Below, in pieces: positions 1 through 10,356 of a DNA stretch of 64,000 bases (its first letter is position 1; each line of letters opens with the position of its first letter). The notes under the pieces were generated by a model that saw only the letters and a list, made by a program, of their open reading frames with translations, was not told the DNA's origin and searched no databases. Both the position numbers and the translations under genes were made by a program. The stretch is from Spodoptera frugiperda. Lineage: Eukaryota; Arthropoda; Insecta; Lepidoptera; Noctuidae. Location of the stretch: contig NC_064237.1 of assembly GCF_023101765.2 (NCBI RefSeq), positions 1,860,001-1,924,000 on the forward strand, given 5' to 3'.

Positions 1-898
1 AAATGCTGGTAAGCTAATACTTGAAATTTTGCGGACGCCGAGCCCCCCATGCGAATGGGAAGGGTAGCTTGTTGCCAAGCACGGTCATCCAAAGCCACAT
101 TAAGTATGGATGATAATGTGTGTCTGATAATTTTGTCTACATTTTCCAAAATATGTGAATTTTTCCATATATGAGATGCGCGGAGAATATAAGTAAATTT
201 TGGTCCAAAACAACAATACCGAACCAGAGTGAAAGCCGAATGTGAGTTGATTTTGTTTAGTCTATCCGAAATATTATTGAAATTTTCTATTTTGTCTTCG
301 ATGAATGAAGGAAAACATTCATCGAATATTGGGGAACCTAGGAGGTGAAGTGAATTTTTATCCTTAATTTTGATATTGGGAGCTATTTCCTGAAATTTTG
401 ATAAAATCGTTTGTCGGTCAGTAGAGTTAGGTATGTAAATTTCACATTTAGATAAATTTAGGTCAAGGCCAATGGAATTTAGTCTTTCTTTTAATATGGT
501 AAAATCGTTTAAAACAGTGTTGACGTCACCTCCTAGAGTTCCGTCATCTAAATACCATACGTTAAATTTGGAATTTAGTTCCCGAATAATAGGATTTATG
601 GCTAAACTAAAAATGGCAGGTCCAAGAGGGTCTCCTTGTTGACAACCGACGGCCGATTCTATTAAATTGTCCTTATATAGTAATTTCGAAGGGTTTCGGT
701 AACATTGCCAAAGAAAACTGTAAATTTTAGGGGTTTCTTTTTGTATTTCTGTCAACAAGGCGTCCCTGCTTACTGAATTAAAAGCGTTTTTTATGTCAAC
801 CTTAAAAATTATTAAAGTAAACTTTTTCTTCGTTTTTATAATCAACTGTCCGTGATAATTTTCTGCTGGACTATGGGTCTCCTCAAGCTATTACTACT
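1..898 (-). pseudogene. Reverse transcriptase fragment of a retroelement, decayed
   Basis: Read on the - strand this stretch stays open from about 898 to about 50 and carries reverse transcriptase blocks in the right order: DIKNAFN (777-800, first catalytic Asp), GCQQGDPLGPAIF (about 606-650) and WYLDDG (541-560, catalytic DD pair). Connector sequence follows, including SIGLDLNLSKCEIY. An IRMGG motif near 45-60 then runs out of frame: a run of six C where seven would continue into LGVRKISSISLPAF. No in-frame Met precedes the domain, the N-terminal part is missing, and the window edge cuts the C-terminal part. An enzyme of this kind copies element RNA into DNA. QQGDPLGP with YLDDG resembles non-LTR-type enzymes more than retroviral ones, but I cannot assign the clade. 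It is a dead copy because of the frameshift and truncation. Confidence 0.85.
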
Positions 899-1053
899 AC
901 TACGAGCAGGTGTGTTTACTTCTACGAAAACGAAATGCGTTGTGAGAAAAATGAGAGTGCGTTCGGCGCTCTGATTAGCCGGATCGAATGTAGCAACCAA
1001 TCAGAGCGCCGAAGTTTTGTTTTTCGTTCAACGTTAAGCAAACTCGTACTAAG
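895..1053. mobile_element. Palindromic MITE, TIR AGCAAACTCGTACTAAG (copy 1)
   Basis: The right end reads agcaaactcgtactaag and the interior is an inverted repeat around 'ggcgctctgatt' and 'aatcagagcgcc'. The same arrangement is found at 29982-30109, where both ends are clean (cttagtacgag / cgtactaag). The left end here is degenerate. It carries no gene, so it is a non-autonomous DNA element. The short open frame across it is a by-product of the palindrome. Confidence 0.7.
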
Positions 1054-1167
1054 GATACTGAGAACTGCGATTCTCATGTTCAAAAAAACATTGTTTGATG
1101 TTTCTATTACATGTAACTAGTAACATAACTGACTAAAAGTACAATAGTTACATACCTCGTTCATTCT

Positions 1168-1260
1168 TAACACATTGAACGCCGTGGTGGTCACCGGTGA
1201 CCGACGTTAGCGCAGGATTTGCCTTCAACAGTTTTCTATTGGCAGTCAAATACTTAAACG
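1168..1260. repeat. Short dispersed repeat 'acattgaacgccgtggtgg' (copy 1)
   Basis: About 90 bp running from 'aacacattgaacgccg' through 'ggtcaccggtgaccg' to 'ggcagtcaaatacttaa'. Reverse-complement copies lie at 23511-23605 and 29804-29885 with the same ends. It contains no coding sequence and is probably a small MITE. The palindrome ggtcaccggtgacc sits in its middle. Confidence 0.7.
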
Positions 1261-1865
1261 CATTTTACAAAAAATACGATTTTACAAAGCAAAACAATAA
1301 ATAATATAAAACGATAACAATAAAAGTTTCTATACGAGTGGCAATATTTAAACTGCTGGCTTGGCAGGCGGCTGGGGCAGTCAATCTCGTCACCGTACTG
1401 CTGACTAGGTAATATCTTGTTCGATACTAGTTCATCTTTATATAATACTTTTATAAAGTCCCGCTCCAGATGCAGTGGGAATATTTTTATTGAATTTCGT
1501 ATTTTATGTGTCGAATGTATCTCGAATTTCTATAGTGCTGCGGGTTTAAATAATCTGTTGCTTGAAATATATCAGTTAATATTGTTAAACGTATGCACGT
1601 TAGGGTGGAGTGAAAAAATCTTTTTCTTAATTTGAAGTTTCCTGTGTTTCCAAACATTGACCCGTAGTAATAGAAATGTTCATGCAAAATTACAGCCTTC
1701 TAACTCAATATCTTGAGGTGGCGCATTAGGTATGAAATTTGAAAAAAATAACAAAAGTAGAGTTACAAGCAAATATTTATTTCTAACTATATTACCATAC
1801 ATTTAAATGAATTTAAACTTTAAACCACTAGAATAATAAAATACTATATGAAATTATCATAAAAA

Positions 1866-2070
1866 TAAAATTTTGATGTCCAGTATCAGAGGTTCCAGTG
1901 TCTTCATTTTGGCAAAAATACTGAGATTTAGTGTCAAAAATAGGTATTTCTTGCCTGAATTTTATTTTAGTACGGATGAAACCATTTCTATCATCGGGTC
2001 CACAAACAGATGCCGAAGCCTCCGATATACGTTTGACACACCTTTCTACTGCTTTAGTAGACTCGACTAA
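1866..2070 (-). pseudogene. C-terminal remnant of transposon protein with AVERCVKRISEAS motif
   Basis: The - strand translation reads AVERCVKRISEAS, then SVCGPDDRNGFIRTKI, then IPIFDTKSQYF. I recognise the pattern CHTQAVERxVK...EAS..VCG..xRDGFIRxRxxSR, which recurs in anonymous transposon-linked proteins of insects and cnidarians. Its biochemical role is not known to me. The block starts abruptly at AVER and lacks the PCHTQ part that the + strand piece next door (2097-2290) still has. The two pieces overlap for about 20 residues and face away from each other, which suggests an inversion or two joined deletion copies. No intact frame remains. Confidence 0.65.
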
Positions 2071-2096
2071 TTATTATGATTTGATAGAATTGGCGA

Positions 2097-2290
2097 AAAA
2101 AAGATAACAAAACCTCCTCTAACAATAAAATACAGCGACTTGGAAATCACTACAATGATTGCACCTGGAGGTAAATTGTTTGAAATTGAGAAGTATCCTT
2201 GCCACACTCAAGCAGTAGAAAGGTGTGCTAAACGTATAGCAGAGGCTTCGGCATCTGTTTGTGGACCCGATATATTTTGCAGCAAACTCA
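2097..2290 (+). pseudogene. Central remnant of the same transposon protein (PCHTQAVER piece)
   Basis: The + strand translation reads KKITKPPLTIKYSDLEI, then APGGKLFEIEKYPCHTQ, then AVERCAKRIAEAS and SVCGPD, and then departs from the family pattern at about 2275. The piece covers the region just before and across the shared AVER motif, so it overlaps the - strand piece at 1866-2070. Together they represent a contiguous C-terminal portion in two orientations. It has no start codon of its own and no downstream continuation. The superfamily is unknown. Confidence 0.6.
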
Positions 2291-2615
2291 TCATATTATC
2301 GCTTCTTAAATTCATGACATCGCATAGATTGAGTTGTCATCTTATCTACAGAACCAATGATGCGCTCATTTCGTTGACCTTTTAAGAAGTTTTCCTCAGC
2401 AGCAGGTGCTTTAGTCACACATTTGCATACTTCTCGGGATAAATATTTACGTGGCGCGATATAAAAAAAAAATGTAGAATATCTGCTTTTTGGCGTCATT
2501 GCGTAACATTTTACATATTTGTACTTTTGAAAGTACAAAATAGACAACCTAGACACGACTTGTTGATGGATAATTGTAGAGATAGATGCCTTATTCTATA
2601 TCGCTTTACTATAGA

Positions 2616-2800
2616 AATTCAAAGTCAAAATTATTTATTACAAATAGACCGGGAAGGCACTTTTGAACGTCAAAGCAAATATTACAATGTAAAGAAAACA
2701 AAATGTCTGTCTGTCGGTCAGTCCTCTAGTTGCTCTATTTGCTCGTTCCAAAGTGTAGATTCCTATGGAGAAGAACGAGCAAGAAACTCCATAGGTCTTT
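2616..2800 (+). repeat. Dispersed repeat beginning 'caaagtcaaaattatttatt'
   Basis: It begins 'attcaaagtcaaaattattt', continues 'ggcacttttgaacgtcaaag' and ends 'gaacgagcaagaaactcc'. A second member with the same head and a 'gaaacttcttgctcagcag' tail lies at 44868-45030. This is a common type of lepidopteran retroelement tail. It has no coding potential, and the open frame that crosses it is incidental. Confidence 0.55.
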
Positions 2801-3420
2801 TACAGTCAGGTTCTCAATACAATAGTTGGCTAAAAGCAATCATTTCACATATTTCTTCTAAGGATCCTTTCCATCATTCAACTCTAACATATTGTTTTTT
2901 ATTTATAAGTAGTGTTTTATGACATCAAAATATATAGGTAACATAAATTATCATATAATTTGATTGGATCGCCAAGGAAAGGACATCGCAAGTCTTTGCC
3001 CGTTTTAGGCACTTTTTAATAAAATTTACTTAACTTTGGCACTATTTTACAACTATATATTAAAGTTTTATAAGATAATACTGTATTTGCATACGAGATA
3101 ACACTTAGTAGAAGTTAAAAACAATAAATTTGTAAGCAAAACATATAAGCACAACTCTTTTTTGTGGGTGGTCTTATAAGTAAAAATATGAATTTTCTAG
3201 AAACTATTTCCTCGATGCGCCACCTGAAGATAATGTCGTAGAGCTTTGATTTTTTGCATAAACAAAGCTTTTACATATGGTCACCAATTAATAATACAGG
3301 ACAAATGAATAGAGAAAAAAATTTTTTTTTGGTATGTTTCACTCCACCCTAATGTACGTGTGTATTACTTACATGTCAAAATTATAAATAAATAACTCAT
3401 TATTTTAGATACTTTTTTAA

Positions 3421-3567
3421 GCGGGGAAAATCATTTAATGGTTTCTCCTGCCTTAGGTGAGGTGACAGAGAGTGGCAGACTCTTATTGACTAAAAACCTC
3501 CCTGTTTCTACTCTTGCTCTTCGAGCCGAAGTCCCGGTAATGCAATAAGTAGTCCGCAGCTCTGGCG
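3421..3567 (+). mobile_element. SINE-like repeat family B, copy 1 (with a partial copy at 3581-3660)
   Basis: Family B is recognised by 'gaaaatcatccaatgac' at one end, 'cagactcttactgactaaa' and 'cctactcctgcttttcgag' in the middle, and 'ggtagtccgcagctccgg' further on. This copy runs from the head to 'agtccgcagctctgg'. Immediately after it a second, 5'-only copy (3581-3660) starts with 'cagggaggaaaatcatc' and stops after the 'cagactctt' block. The tandem arrangement suggests one inserted beside the other. Other copies in this window: 7229, 10256, 11195, 12688, 22717, 23332, 32660 and 60080. Confidence 0.8.
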
Positions 3568-3844
3568 ATAGTTTTTTTTTCAGGGAGGAAAATCATCAAA
3601 TGGCTTCTCTCGCCTTGGGCAAGACGAGAGGGAGTGTCAGACTCTTCCGATACTTGGAACCTAGGACAAATATTTTTTCAATAAAATTGGCTTGAAATAA
3701 ACAAAAAGTAAGAGATTGAAAATTCCACGTAGAAGATAGATGTGTCTAGAAAATTTACAAAAAAATCTTTAACACTAATTACTGTTAAGATTAAGCTGCC
3801 AACATGTAACCTTGCCCACTTAGTTTTAATCACGATACTGCTCG

Positions 3845-3972
3845 TCAGTGTGTCGAGATGTGTCGCTCGCCCGAGCCCGAGGTGATCTTCAAGATATCAG
3901 TATTAGCGAGGAGACGGCAGGCCGGAGATTACATTGCCAATCTCAGCATGATCTTTCACGCCTAGATTTGGA
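3845..3972 (+). repeat. 130-bp direct repeat, unit 1 of 2
   Basis: It shares 'cccgaggtgatct', 'caagatatcagta', 'ttagcgaggag' and 'ccggagattac' with 4612-4745, in the same order and orientation about 770 bp downstream. A tRNA-headed SINE lies between the two units. No coding frame is kept between them. They may be the two ends or two copies of an unrecognised element. Confidence 0.6.
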
Positions 3973-4127
3973 AATTAAAAATAAATTAGGAATTTTCCGT
4001 ACCGCACGTTTTTACGTAAATTGAAAAATATAAATGTTTCTTCTATAAAGATTTTTTTATTCTTAATTTCACAACGCTTTAAATATTTGGTGACTGTAGA
4101 GAGACATTTGAAAGGATTTCGACATTT

Positions 4128-4326
4128 GACTGTACAGTTGGCACGGTGGCTGGGCAACTGACTGCCGTGTAACGTGTAGCGGGTTCGATTCCCGCACGGA
4201 ACAACTCTTTTGTGATTCACAAATCGTTGTTTCGGGTCCAGTTGTCATGTGCATGTGAAATATTTTTTTGTAGTTTGTAAACGCACCCACGACACAAGAG
4301 AAAATCCTAAAGTGGGGTGAAGTTTA
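4128..4326 (+). mobile_element. tRNA-derived SINE, family A, copy 1 (near full length)
   Basis: The head resembles a tRNA: 'tggcacggtggctgggc' (A-box-like) and 'ggttcgattcc' at 4182-4192, a match to the polymerase III B box. The body 'cacaaatcgttgtttcggg' and the tail 'aaatcctaaagtggggtg' follow. Other copies with the same layout: 8996-9178, 11938-12131 and 26290-26474 on the - strand, partial copies at 27433 and 36738, and one interrupted copy at 45363-47050. Transcription by polymerase III is inferred from the box sequences only. Confidence 0.85.
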
Positions 4327-4611
4327 ATAAAAATATTGTCAGTTTTTATACAGGGTGTTTATGTTTTTATAATTTTAATCGTTTTTGTGTTTGTATTATT
4401 CATGCTATATTAAAATTCAACATTAGATTACAACTATTATTACTTTAAATAAACATTGAATTCTTTAATTTTTTTAAATAATACACGTTTTTTACCATCA
4501 CCTGTTTGCGACGTTTGGGAGCGATCCGCTTTCACCCTGTATAGCACACATAACGTAAAAACTAAATACAACACATTGACATTGATTACCGTCGTCAATA
4601 ATATCATTACC

Positions 4612-4745
4612 GTACATTGAGATATATGTCGCTCAGCCCGAGGTGATCTCCAAGATATCAGTACATATTAGCGAGGAGCCGAGACCGGAGATTACGTCAC
4701 CGATCTCAGCATCAAGTCTTACACCGGGATAATCTAGACGACGAT
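4612..4745 (+). repeat. 130-bp direct repeat, unit 2 of 2
   Basis: Partner of 3845-3972. It reads 'cagcccgaggtgatctcc', 'caagatatcagtac', 'tagcgaggagccgag' and 'accggagattacgtcacc'. The differences are substitutions and short indels, so the duplication is not recent. Confidence 0.6.
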
Positions 4746-4969
4746 GTCATTTCATCTCAGTAAGGTTTTTGAAAAGACATTTTTTACCGTGTAAACTGGG
4801 TATTGAGTTCTTGGTAGCGTGGCATATTTGATACTGTTTTTTACAAAAGTGTAGTTCAATATATACCTAGTTGTGGAGTTAGTATTTAAGTAAGTATTCT
4901 ATAAGCTCACGACAAATTTGAAAGTCAATTTTTAAAGTTATTTTGATATTTTTTGATAAACGTAACATC

Positions 4970-5130
4970 GGGGGCCCAAATACCCCCTTCCTAATCCTGG
5001 ATTTCCCAACAACCCTTCAATTCCTAACCCCAGCAACGCACTTGTAACGCCTCTGGCCTTTCGGGTGTCCTTTGACCTTCAAAAGTGCCTTCCTGGTCAT
5101 CCGTAAGCTCATTTACCGACTTATTCCATA
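4970..5130 (-). mobile_element. SINE-like repeat family C, copy 1
   Basis: Read on the - strand: the head 'taagtcggtaaatgagc', then 'cgaaaggccagaggcg' and 'tgttgggaaatccagg'. Family C in + sense has 'cggatcacctgatggtaagc', 'cccatggacacccgaaa', 'ttgttggggaatcgggga', 'ggcctccggtaacctcac' and 'tgaggccgtggtatcact'. This copy lacks the last third. Confidence 0.8.
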
Positions 5131-5134
5131 AAAA

Positions 5135-5895
5135 ATAAAACGTAGACACGCAGAAAATATTTACGTATATATTTACTGATCGGAAACAAAAATGATATTT
5201 TAACAATTTAATACCAATGTCGAATTTCTTGAAATACAAAAATATTAATTCACACAATTCCGTGACAGTACTCATGGTACCAGTCCACGAGTGAATGCAG
5301 GCATAAATGACAGTGGCTTAAGTTGTCTCAAGGGGACAGTCGGCAGCATTGTCTTGTGACAAATTGTCTGCACCATTATCTACGCCACTGTACTTTGTGA
5401 GTGCGTGCGCTTTCATTCCGACTGTACAATTCGCTTCTGTGTGAAAATGTGAAATGTGATTTTTATATTGCTGTATTTCTTTTAAGGTTGATTGTAGAAG
5501 TGTTTGTGTGAGAGTTGTTAGAGAAAGAAATTATTTGTCGCATCTCAGTTTGTAGTTCTTCGTAAACAAATTTTTATTTATAAAATCTTTAGACCTGTTG
5601 ATTATAACTATATATTTTACATTTATGAATATGGTTACGCATACACTATATAAGTCACACTTACTACACAGTAATTTATTGTGTTTTACTCTAATAATTT
5701 ATTTTGATAAACATTCACAATATACTAAGCAAACAAACCATAAAATCATAGTATACAATTCCGGTAACAAACGTTACCCAACCACCGTACAAAAGCAAGC
5801 AATTAGAATAATTACACCACACTGTTTAATTAGAGGATCTCATGGCTAGCTGGTCAAACCGAGCTGGATTTTCTTGCAGAATAAACAGCACAACT
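5135..5895. other. Unique stretch, possible promoter-like region
   Basis: No repeat or coding exon recognised. The part at 5330-5560 is less AT-rich than its surroundings and has runs such as 'gtgagtgcgtgcgctttc', which could suit a 5' untranslated exon, but there is no TATA/initiator arrangement I would defend. From 5600 to 5890 it is plain AT-rich sequence. Confidence 0.25.
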
Positions 5896-6269
5896 GTACC
5901 TCTACCATGAGTATAAAACAACAGTATTTGTCTGTATTTGATCACGTCAAAGTTAATTTTTCAACGCCTCTAATGACCACTTACGGTGAGCGTCCACAGG
6001 CCCGCATCGTACGCATTCCATATAACGTCATCACTACGCATCGCATGTAGGTATTACTGATGATGCGGTCCGTACGATGCGGATCAGTGGACGCAGTTGT
6101 ATGAGTTTCTATACAAGACAAACTAAAATCCGTTGCGTGCGGTGCGTACGATGTGGGGATGCGTGTGGACGCGTACGTTTACGAAACTAAAATTTGGCAT
6201 ACAAAAAAATTACGTCGTCGCTATCGAGAATTGACAAGTGCTATTGTATTGAGCTCATGGTAGAGGTAC
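5896..6269. mobile_element. MITE with perfect 16-bp inverted ends, containing a second palindromic MITE
   Basis: 'gtacctctaccatgag' at 5896-5911 is matched exactly in reverse complement at 6254-6269. Inside, 5986-6173 is the 'gcgtccacaggcccgcat' element also found at 61373-61481, with repeated 'gcatcgtacgcat' arms. The layout suggests one small element landed in another. It holds no gene. Confidence 0.6.
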
Positions 6270-6665
6270 TGGCAGACGTACCACAAGTGTGCCAATTAAA
6301 GTGACGCGTAGTGTAGAGAATAGTGACGCAGCATTGGTACTAACAATTTATCACTTCTGTAGACAATGCGAGCTCCAGGGACAGTTTAAGCTCGCCGCTC
6401 TGTTATGCATTTAGCGTAGTTGACGAGGCTGTATGTCGCATTGTAGGTACAGAGGGTAAGTGGGATCTGTTGAACGGTCTCGCTATGCTATTGTTTGAGT
6501 TAGAGGAATAAAAATGTGCGGGTTTTTTTAGTGTGTTGAGTTATTGTGACGTTTTTGGTGGAAGTGGTGGATAGCTCTGAATGAAAAGCTCCATATGGTA
6601 TAGTTTAGACCGATTCTATTTCTATCCATTTTATCACAAAAACTACGTTACTGTGTTTCGTTGTG
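6270..6665. other. Unique stretch with an isolated donor-like site at about 6458
   Basis: Nothing recognisable as coding. 'acagagg|gtaagtggg' near 6458 is a good + strand splice donor, and the 170 bp before it are moderately GC-rich. No open frame reaches it with a start codon, so at most it is a non-coding first exon. This is low-confidence inference. Confidence 0.2.
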
Positions 6666-6669
6666 TGAG

Positions 6670-6860
6670 TGAGGTTATCAGAGGCCCAATTACCCTCCCT
6701 TCCAATCTTCCCAATTGCCGATTCCCCAACAATCCTTAAATTCGGAACCCCCAAAAATGCTGGCAACGCATTTTTATCGCTTCTGGTGTTTCAAATGTCC
6801 ATGGGCGGCGGTGATTGTTTACCATCAGGTGGTCCATCTGCTCGTGTACCGGCTTATAAC
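6670..6860 (-). mobile_element. SINE-like repeat family C, copy 2
   Basis: Read on the + strand it shows the reverse of the family: 'gaggcccaattaccctccc', 'gattccccaacaatcc', 'atgtccatgggcggcggtga' and 'ccatcaggtggtccatctgc', ending at 'ccggcttata'. The open frame crossing it is not a gene. Confidence 0.85.
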
Positions 6861-7228
6861 CATAAAATTAATATCAATAATTGGATAGGACATTTCCATC
6901 GATTTTGATAAACGATTAAAATATCAACCGACACTTGTAGACTCCTTATCACTCGCGCAGGTAAACATAGTATCACTTTACGCATTAGGAATTCAAAATG
7001 GCGTTTCCACGTTGTTTTCGCAAAAGGCTACACGTGTAACAATTTAACATTATCTCCGAAGTAGAATGTACGAGCCGGCAACAAACAAATCAACTTGTAA
7101 TACGTAATTTTGCAAAGGAATCGATTGAAACTTTTCAAATCATCACTTCTTGGAAAGTAGGCGAGATATTGAACTTGTATAATTAAGGCTTCGATTTAGC
7201 GAAGTTATTATTATCGTATAGACTGGTT

Positions 7229-7366
7229 GGAGCTGCGGACTACCTAGGTTTACTGGGGCTCCGGCTCGAAAAGCAGGAGTAGGTACGGGGTGGTTTTTAG
7301 TCAGTAAGAGTTTGACAATCTCTCTCGTCTCGCCCAAGGCAGGAGAAGTCAATGGATGATTTTCCA
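7229..7366 (-). mobile_element. SINE-like repeat family B, copy 3
   Basis: The reverse of family B: 'ggagctgcggactacctag', 'ctcgaaaagcaggagtagg' and 'caatggatgattttcc'. Near-complete for the portion of the family usually seen in this window. Confidence 0.85.
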
Positions 7367-7369
7367 TAT

Positions 7370-8990
7370 ATATAGACTGATTTTAGTCTGGATGGAAGCC
7401 CGGATTAGCTTTAGTTGTTCTTTTTTGTGTTTTTCTTTTGTGACGAAGTATGATTTTGTCTAGGTAGGTTTTTTTTTAATGATTTGTTTTGATGTCAAAA
7501 AATAATGAGGTAGCTTGTTGCTTCGATCACGTCGTGTCCTTGGTTATCAAAAAACTGTCTGTTGAATATTGCTGATCCAAAATAGTATTAAGTTAAAATA
7601 TTAATATCTACTCAATTCTATCGTTTTATAATAAAACAACAACATAATGGACATGAAACATTAGTTCCACCTATATTTAGAACACTCAAATATCTGCCCA
7701 CAGACATTTCAAAGGATTTTCGCCTTTAGTGATAGCTATTACATATCACTCCAACTATTAATATTGTGTGAATAATTTATCATGTAGACAGACTTACAAA
7801 TAGTACTCTGTACGGAAACATAGTCGTTAGAAACAAATATCAATATAAGAAACGTCTAAATAGCTTCAATTTATCTCAGAAAATTTTCCAGAACTTTCCA
7901 TTCGAAGAAAGCTCGCGATCGCAATAAAAATACAATTACAAAGGCGCTCTAATACCTCCGGCGTCAAGATAAGCTACTGTTTTCATTTCAAAATCAATAA
8001 ACCTTCAAACCACACCACTTAAAACTGAAACAGTATCCGCACAATACATTACTGGTTGCCTTAACACCTTTTGTTCGAAGTTTCGTGATAAACCGGCAAT
8101 GTATAACGATTCTTTTGTTACAAACGTAACAAATGTTTGACATTAACTGGGTCGCTGTACAGGCGCGAAGTTGGCGTAGTTTGGAAGTTTGCCAACCCTG
8201 AATTAGGGCATGCACTTCATTAAGTAAATTGATAAGAAGTAAATAGTAACTAGAAACATTTTAGGCTTAGTAAGTAGTGGTTGTGGAGTACCACCTGCGG
8301 TTAGTGCACTAATGGTAGCGTTGGTTTACTTTTCTTACAAGAAAACTCAAGTCAGTATGAAAAGTTTTATGAAACTAAAAGGGTATGCCAGAGTAGTGTT
8401 GATTGGCCTTTCATTTGTTATGCGTAGTTACACAGACGCCTAGAGGTATTGAGGAGGATGTGGTAGAACTGTAGGTAACCGTAGTTAGAAGCATTACATT
8501 ATTTTAATTATTTTCTTGTTTTGCCTGCAATATAATGGTCTAAATAAACTGTTTTTCTTTTTATCTTCCTTCCTTTCTTTCTTTTATTCTGTCTTACATG
8601 GTTGCTTTCACTATTGAGCAATTTCAAAACATTCCCATCCAAACAAAAATACAAGAAGAGACGGCGATGAATACGTTCATCATTACCATCTCTTGATCAT
8701 TCATCTTTCGACGACAATGAAGGAAAAATTGCATATTGTTATTATTTGATAAATGACTAGTATTGTTTCAGTCGGCGATACGGAACGAACGTACAGACAA
8801 TAGGAGCCTTTTATGTTAAGAGCACAATTGTAGTAATTGTGAAATTATATTATTCGTATCATTTCATTGTATTGGGGTCGCTGAACGAATGATGAGAGTT
8901 CCGGGTTTTATTCTTATCGGGTTAATTAGTGTTATATTTTTTTAATGAAATCTGTATTTTAAATGGAAAGGTAGAATTTTTTTTCTTTAA
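7370..8990. other. Unique AT-rich stretch, nothing recognised
   Basis: No repeat family, splice-framed exon or long open frame that looks protein-like. Contains ordinary homopolymer and T-rich tracts (for example a 'ccttcctttctttctttt' run near 8570). Confidence 0.5.
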
Positions 8991-8995
8991 AAAAC

Positions 8996-9178
8996 GTTGC
9001 TCCATGCTATGCTTTTCTCCTGTGTCGTAGGTGCGTTTACAAACATACCACAAGCACATAACACCCAGATCTGAAACAACAATTTGTGGATCACACAAAG
9101 TTGTTCCTTGCGGGAATCGAACCCGCTACACGTTACACGGTAACCATTTGCGCAACCACCACGCCAACCGTGCAGTCA
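8996..9178 (-). mobile_element. tRNA-derived SINE, family A, copy 2
   Basis: The reverse of the family: 'ttctcctgtgtcgtaggtgc', 'gaaacaacaatttgtgg', the B-box region 'cgggaatcgaacccgc', and the head 'accacgccaaccgtgcag'. Full length, with a few substitutions. Confidence 0.85.
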
Positions 9179-9555
9179 TATAGAGTAATATACAAATTAA
9201 TTATTAAAACAATATCACGTATATTATGTAATTATGACACAGAACACCAAAAAAAAAAATACAAAGGAAAACATCTCTTATAGCTTAATAATTAAGTTAA
9301 TGTCCTGATTTAATGAAATATTCTGTCGGACGGAAAACGTATTGAACTTGCAAAATTGAAATTATTTCCGTCAACATTATCGTGTCTCGGTTCATTTTCC
9401 CTTGCATATACGTTGCACTTGTTGTTAATTTATCGATATTAATTATGTATGACGCAACGGTATACCGTTGCAAGGAAAAATTATTCTTATCTAAATTACT
9501 AAGGACAGAAATCCGAAAGGACAGACAAGAATGCATAGGTACTGCGTAATAACAG

Positions 9556-9917
9556 ATATAAATTCCAATACATACTAAAAAAATGTATTTTGAAAACGAA
9601 TCACAATTTGCCCAAAACGTCTCTAGAATTTTTATCTAACACTCGAAATGTAGTCACTTCAATTGGTGCAATAGTCAGTCTACCAAAATTGAATCTCCTT
9701 CAAACCAACACAATAATTCACACTGTACATAAACAACCACTTTTAAAACACTACCCTCTATATAAAACACAAAACAGGGAAGAAAAACTTCAGGCAATAC
9801 CCATTAAAAAAAGAAAAGTACGCCGAAAGAGGCCGCCTCGTTCGCGTGTAGCCAATGTGTCCACAAATTCTAGTAAAAAGTCTGACTACAATAAAAACTC
9901 CGTGAGATATTGCAATG
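9556..9917 (+). CDS. Probable internal exon with a strongly basic segment
   Basis: The frame is open from 9539 to the TAG at 9923 and contains no ATG, so if coding it is an internal exon. The last third reads PIKKRKVRRKRPPRSRV, then ANVSTNSSKKSDYNKNS and VRYCN, and is clearly more GC-rich and codon-like than the AT-rich first part. Donor GT at 9918 would end the exon after one base of a codon. The 106-bp CUB-like exon at 62652 starts with two bases of a codon, so the phases match and the join would put VRYCN just before SKRDHCNKT. The left edge is uncertain: acceptors at 9555, 9626, 9763 or about 9779 are possible. The donor GTCAAT is weak. What is seen is the frame and composition; membership in the CUB gene is inference. 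The basic run could be a furin-type site or a nuclear signal, and I cannot decide which. Confidence 0.45.
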
Positions 9918-10255
9918 GTCAATAGGGGTACCAAGTAATACGGATTCTCGGATGAAAATCCCGAATCGTGCGGCCGAAGAAAGGATTGACTGCGCAAGTT
10001 TTTTGTACTAGTGATTAATATGAGTTTGTTGGATATAATGGGACTATTGTAACGGTTTCAATGAAAGAAAATGTTTAAAATTACATTAGTCTTGTTGTGG
10101 ATGGAGTAAAGTTAGATAAGATATTTAGTATTAAAGAATTTCGAACAATCGAAGTTACATATTTCATGCTTTTTATTTTATGAAAGATATATTGTCTGTC
10201 CATTTATTATTAAGAAAAGTCGAAAGCGAGATTGCAATAATATTGAAAATACCTT

Positions 10256-10345
10256 TTTTTGTGAGAGGGAATATTATTCAATGACTTCTCCCACCATGGG
10301 CGAGGCAAGCGGGAGAGCCGGTTACCCCAGGCCGCAGCATTGCCC
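10256..10345 (+). mobile_element. SINE-like repeat family B, partial copy
   Basis: It has 'caatgacttctcccacc', 'gggcgaggcaagcggga' and then a jump to 'ggccgcagcattgcc', so the middle block is deleted. It abuts the MITE at 10357. Confidence 0.7.
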
Positions 10346-10356
10346 CCACCTTGATA

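Larger units (their letters stand above)
1603..3349. mobile_element. DNA transposon derivative with GGGTGGAGTGAAA terminal inverted repeats
   Basis: Both ends carry 'TA GGGTGGAGTGAAA' in inverted orientation (1601-1615 and 3337-3351), so the likely target duplication is TA. The inverted homology continues inward for about 130 bp, as far as 'aggtggcgcat' on each side, and is diverged. Between the ends lie two oppositely oriented remnants of one protein (1866-2070 and 2097-2290) and a separate retroelement-like fragment (2616-2800). It is therefore a rearranged, non-autonomous copy about 1.75 kb long. TA duplication would fit Tc1/mariner-like or other TA-targeting groups, but the protein remnant does not let me name the superfamily. 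Confidence 0.7.

Noticed and set aside
2527..2922. 131-codon open frame
   Set aside because: It crosses a recognised dispersed repeat (2616-2800) and shows no protein family.
4141..4200. tRNA gene, suggested by A- and B-box matches
   Set aside because: The cloverleaf is not complete and the block continues into the SINE body shared with many copies, so it is a SINE head.
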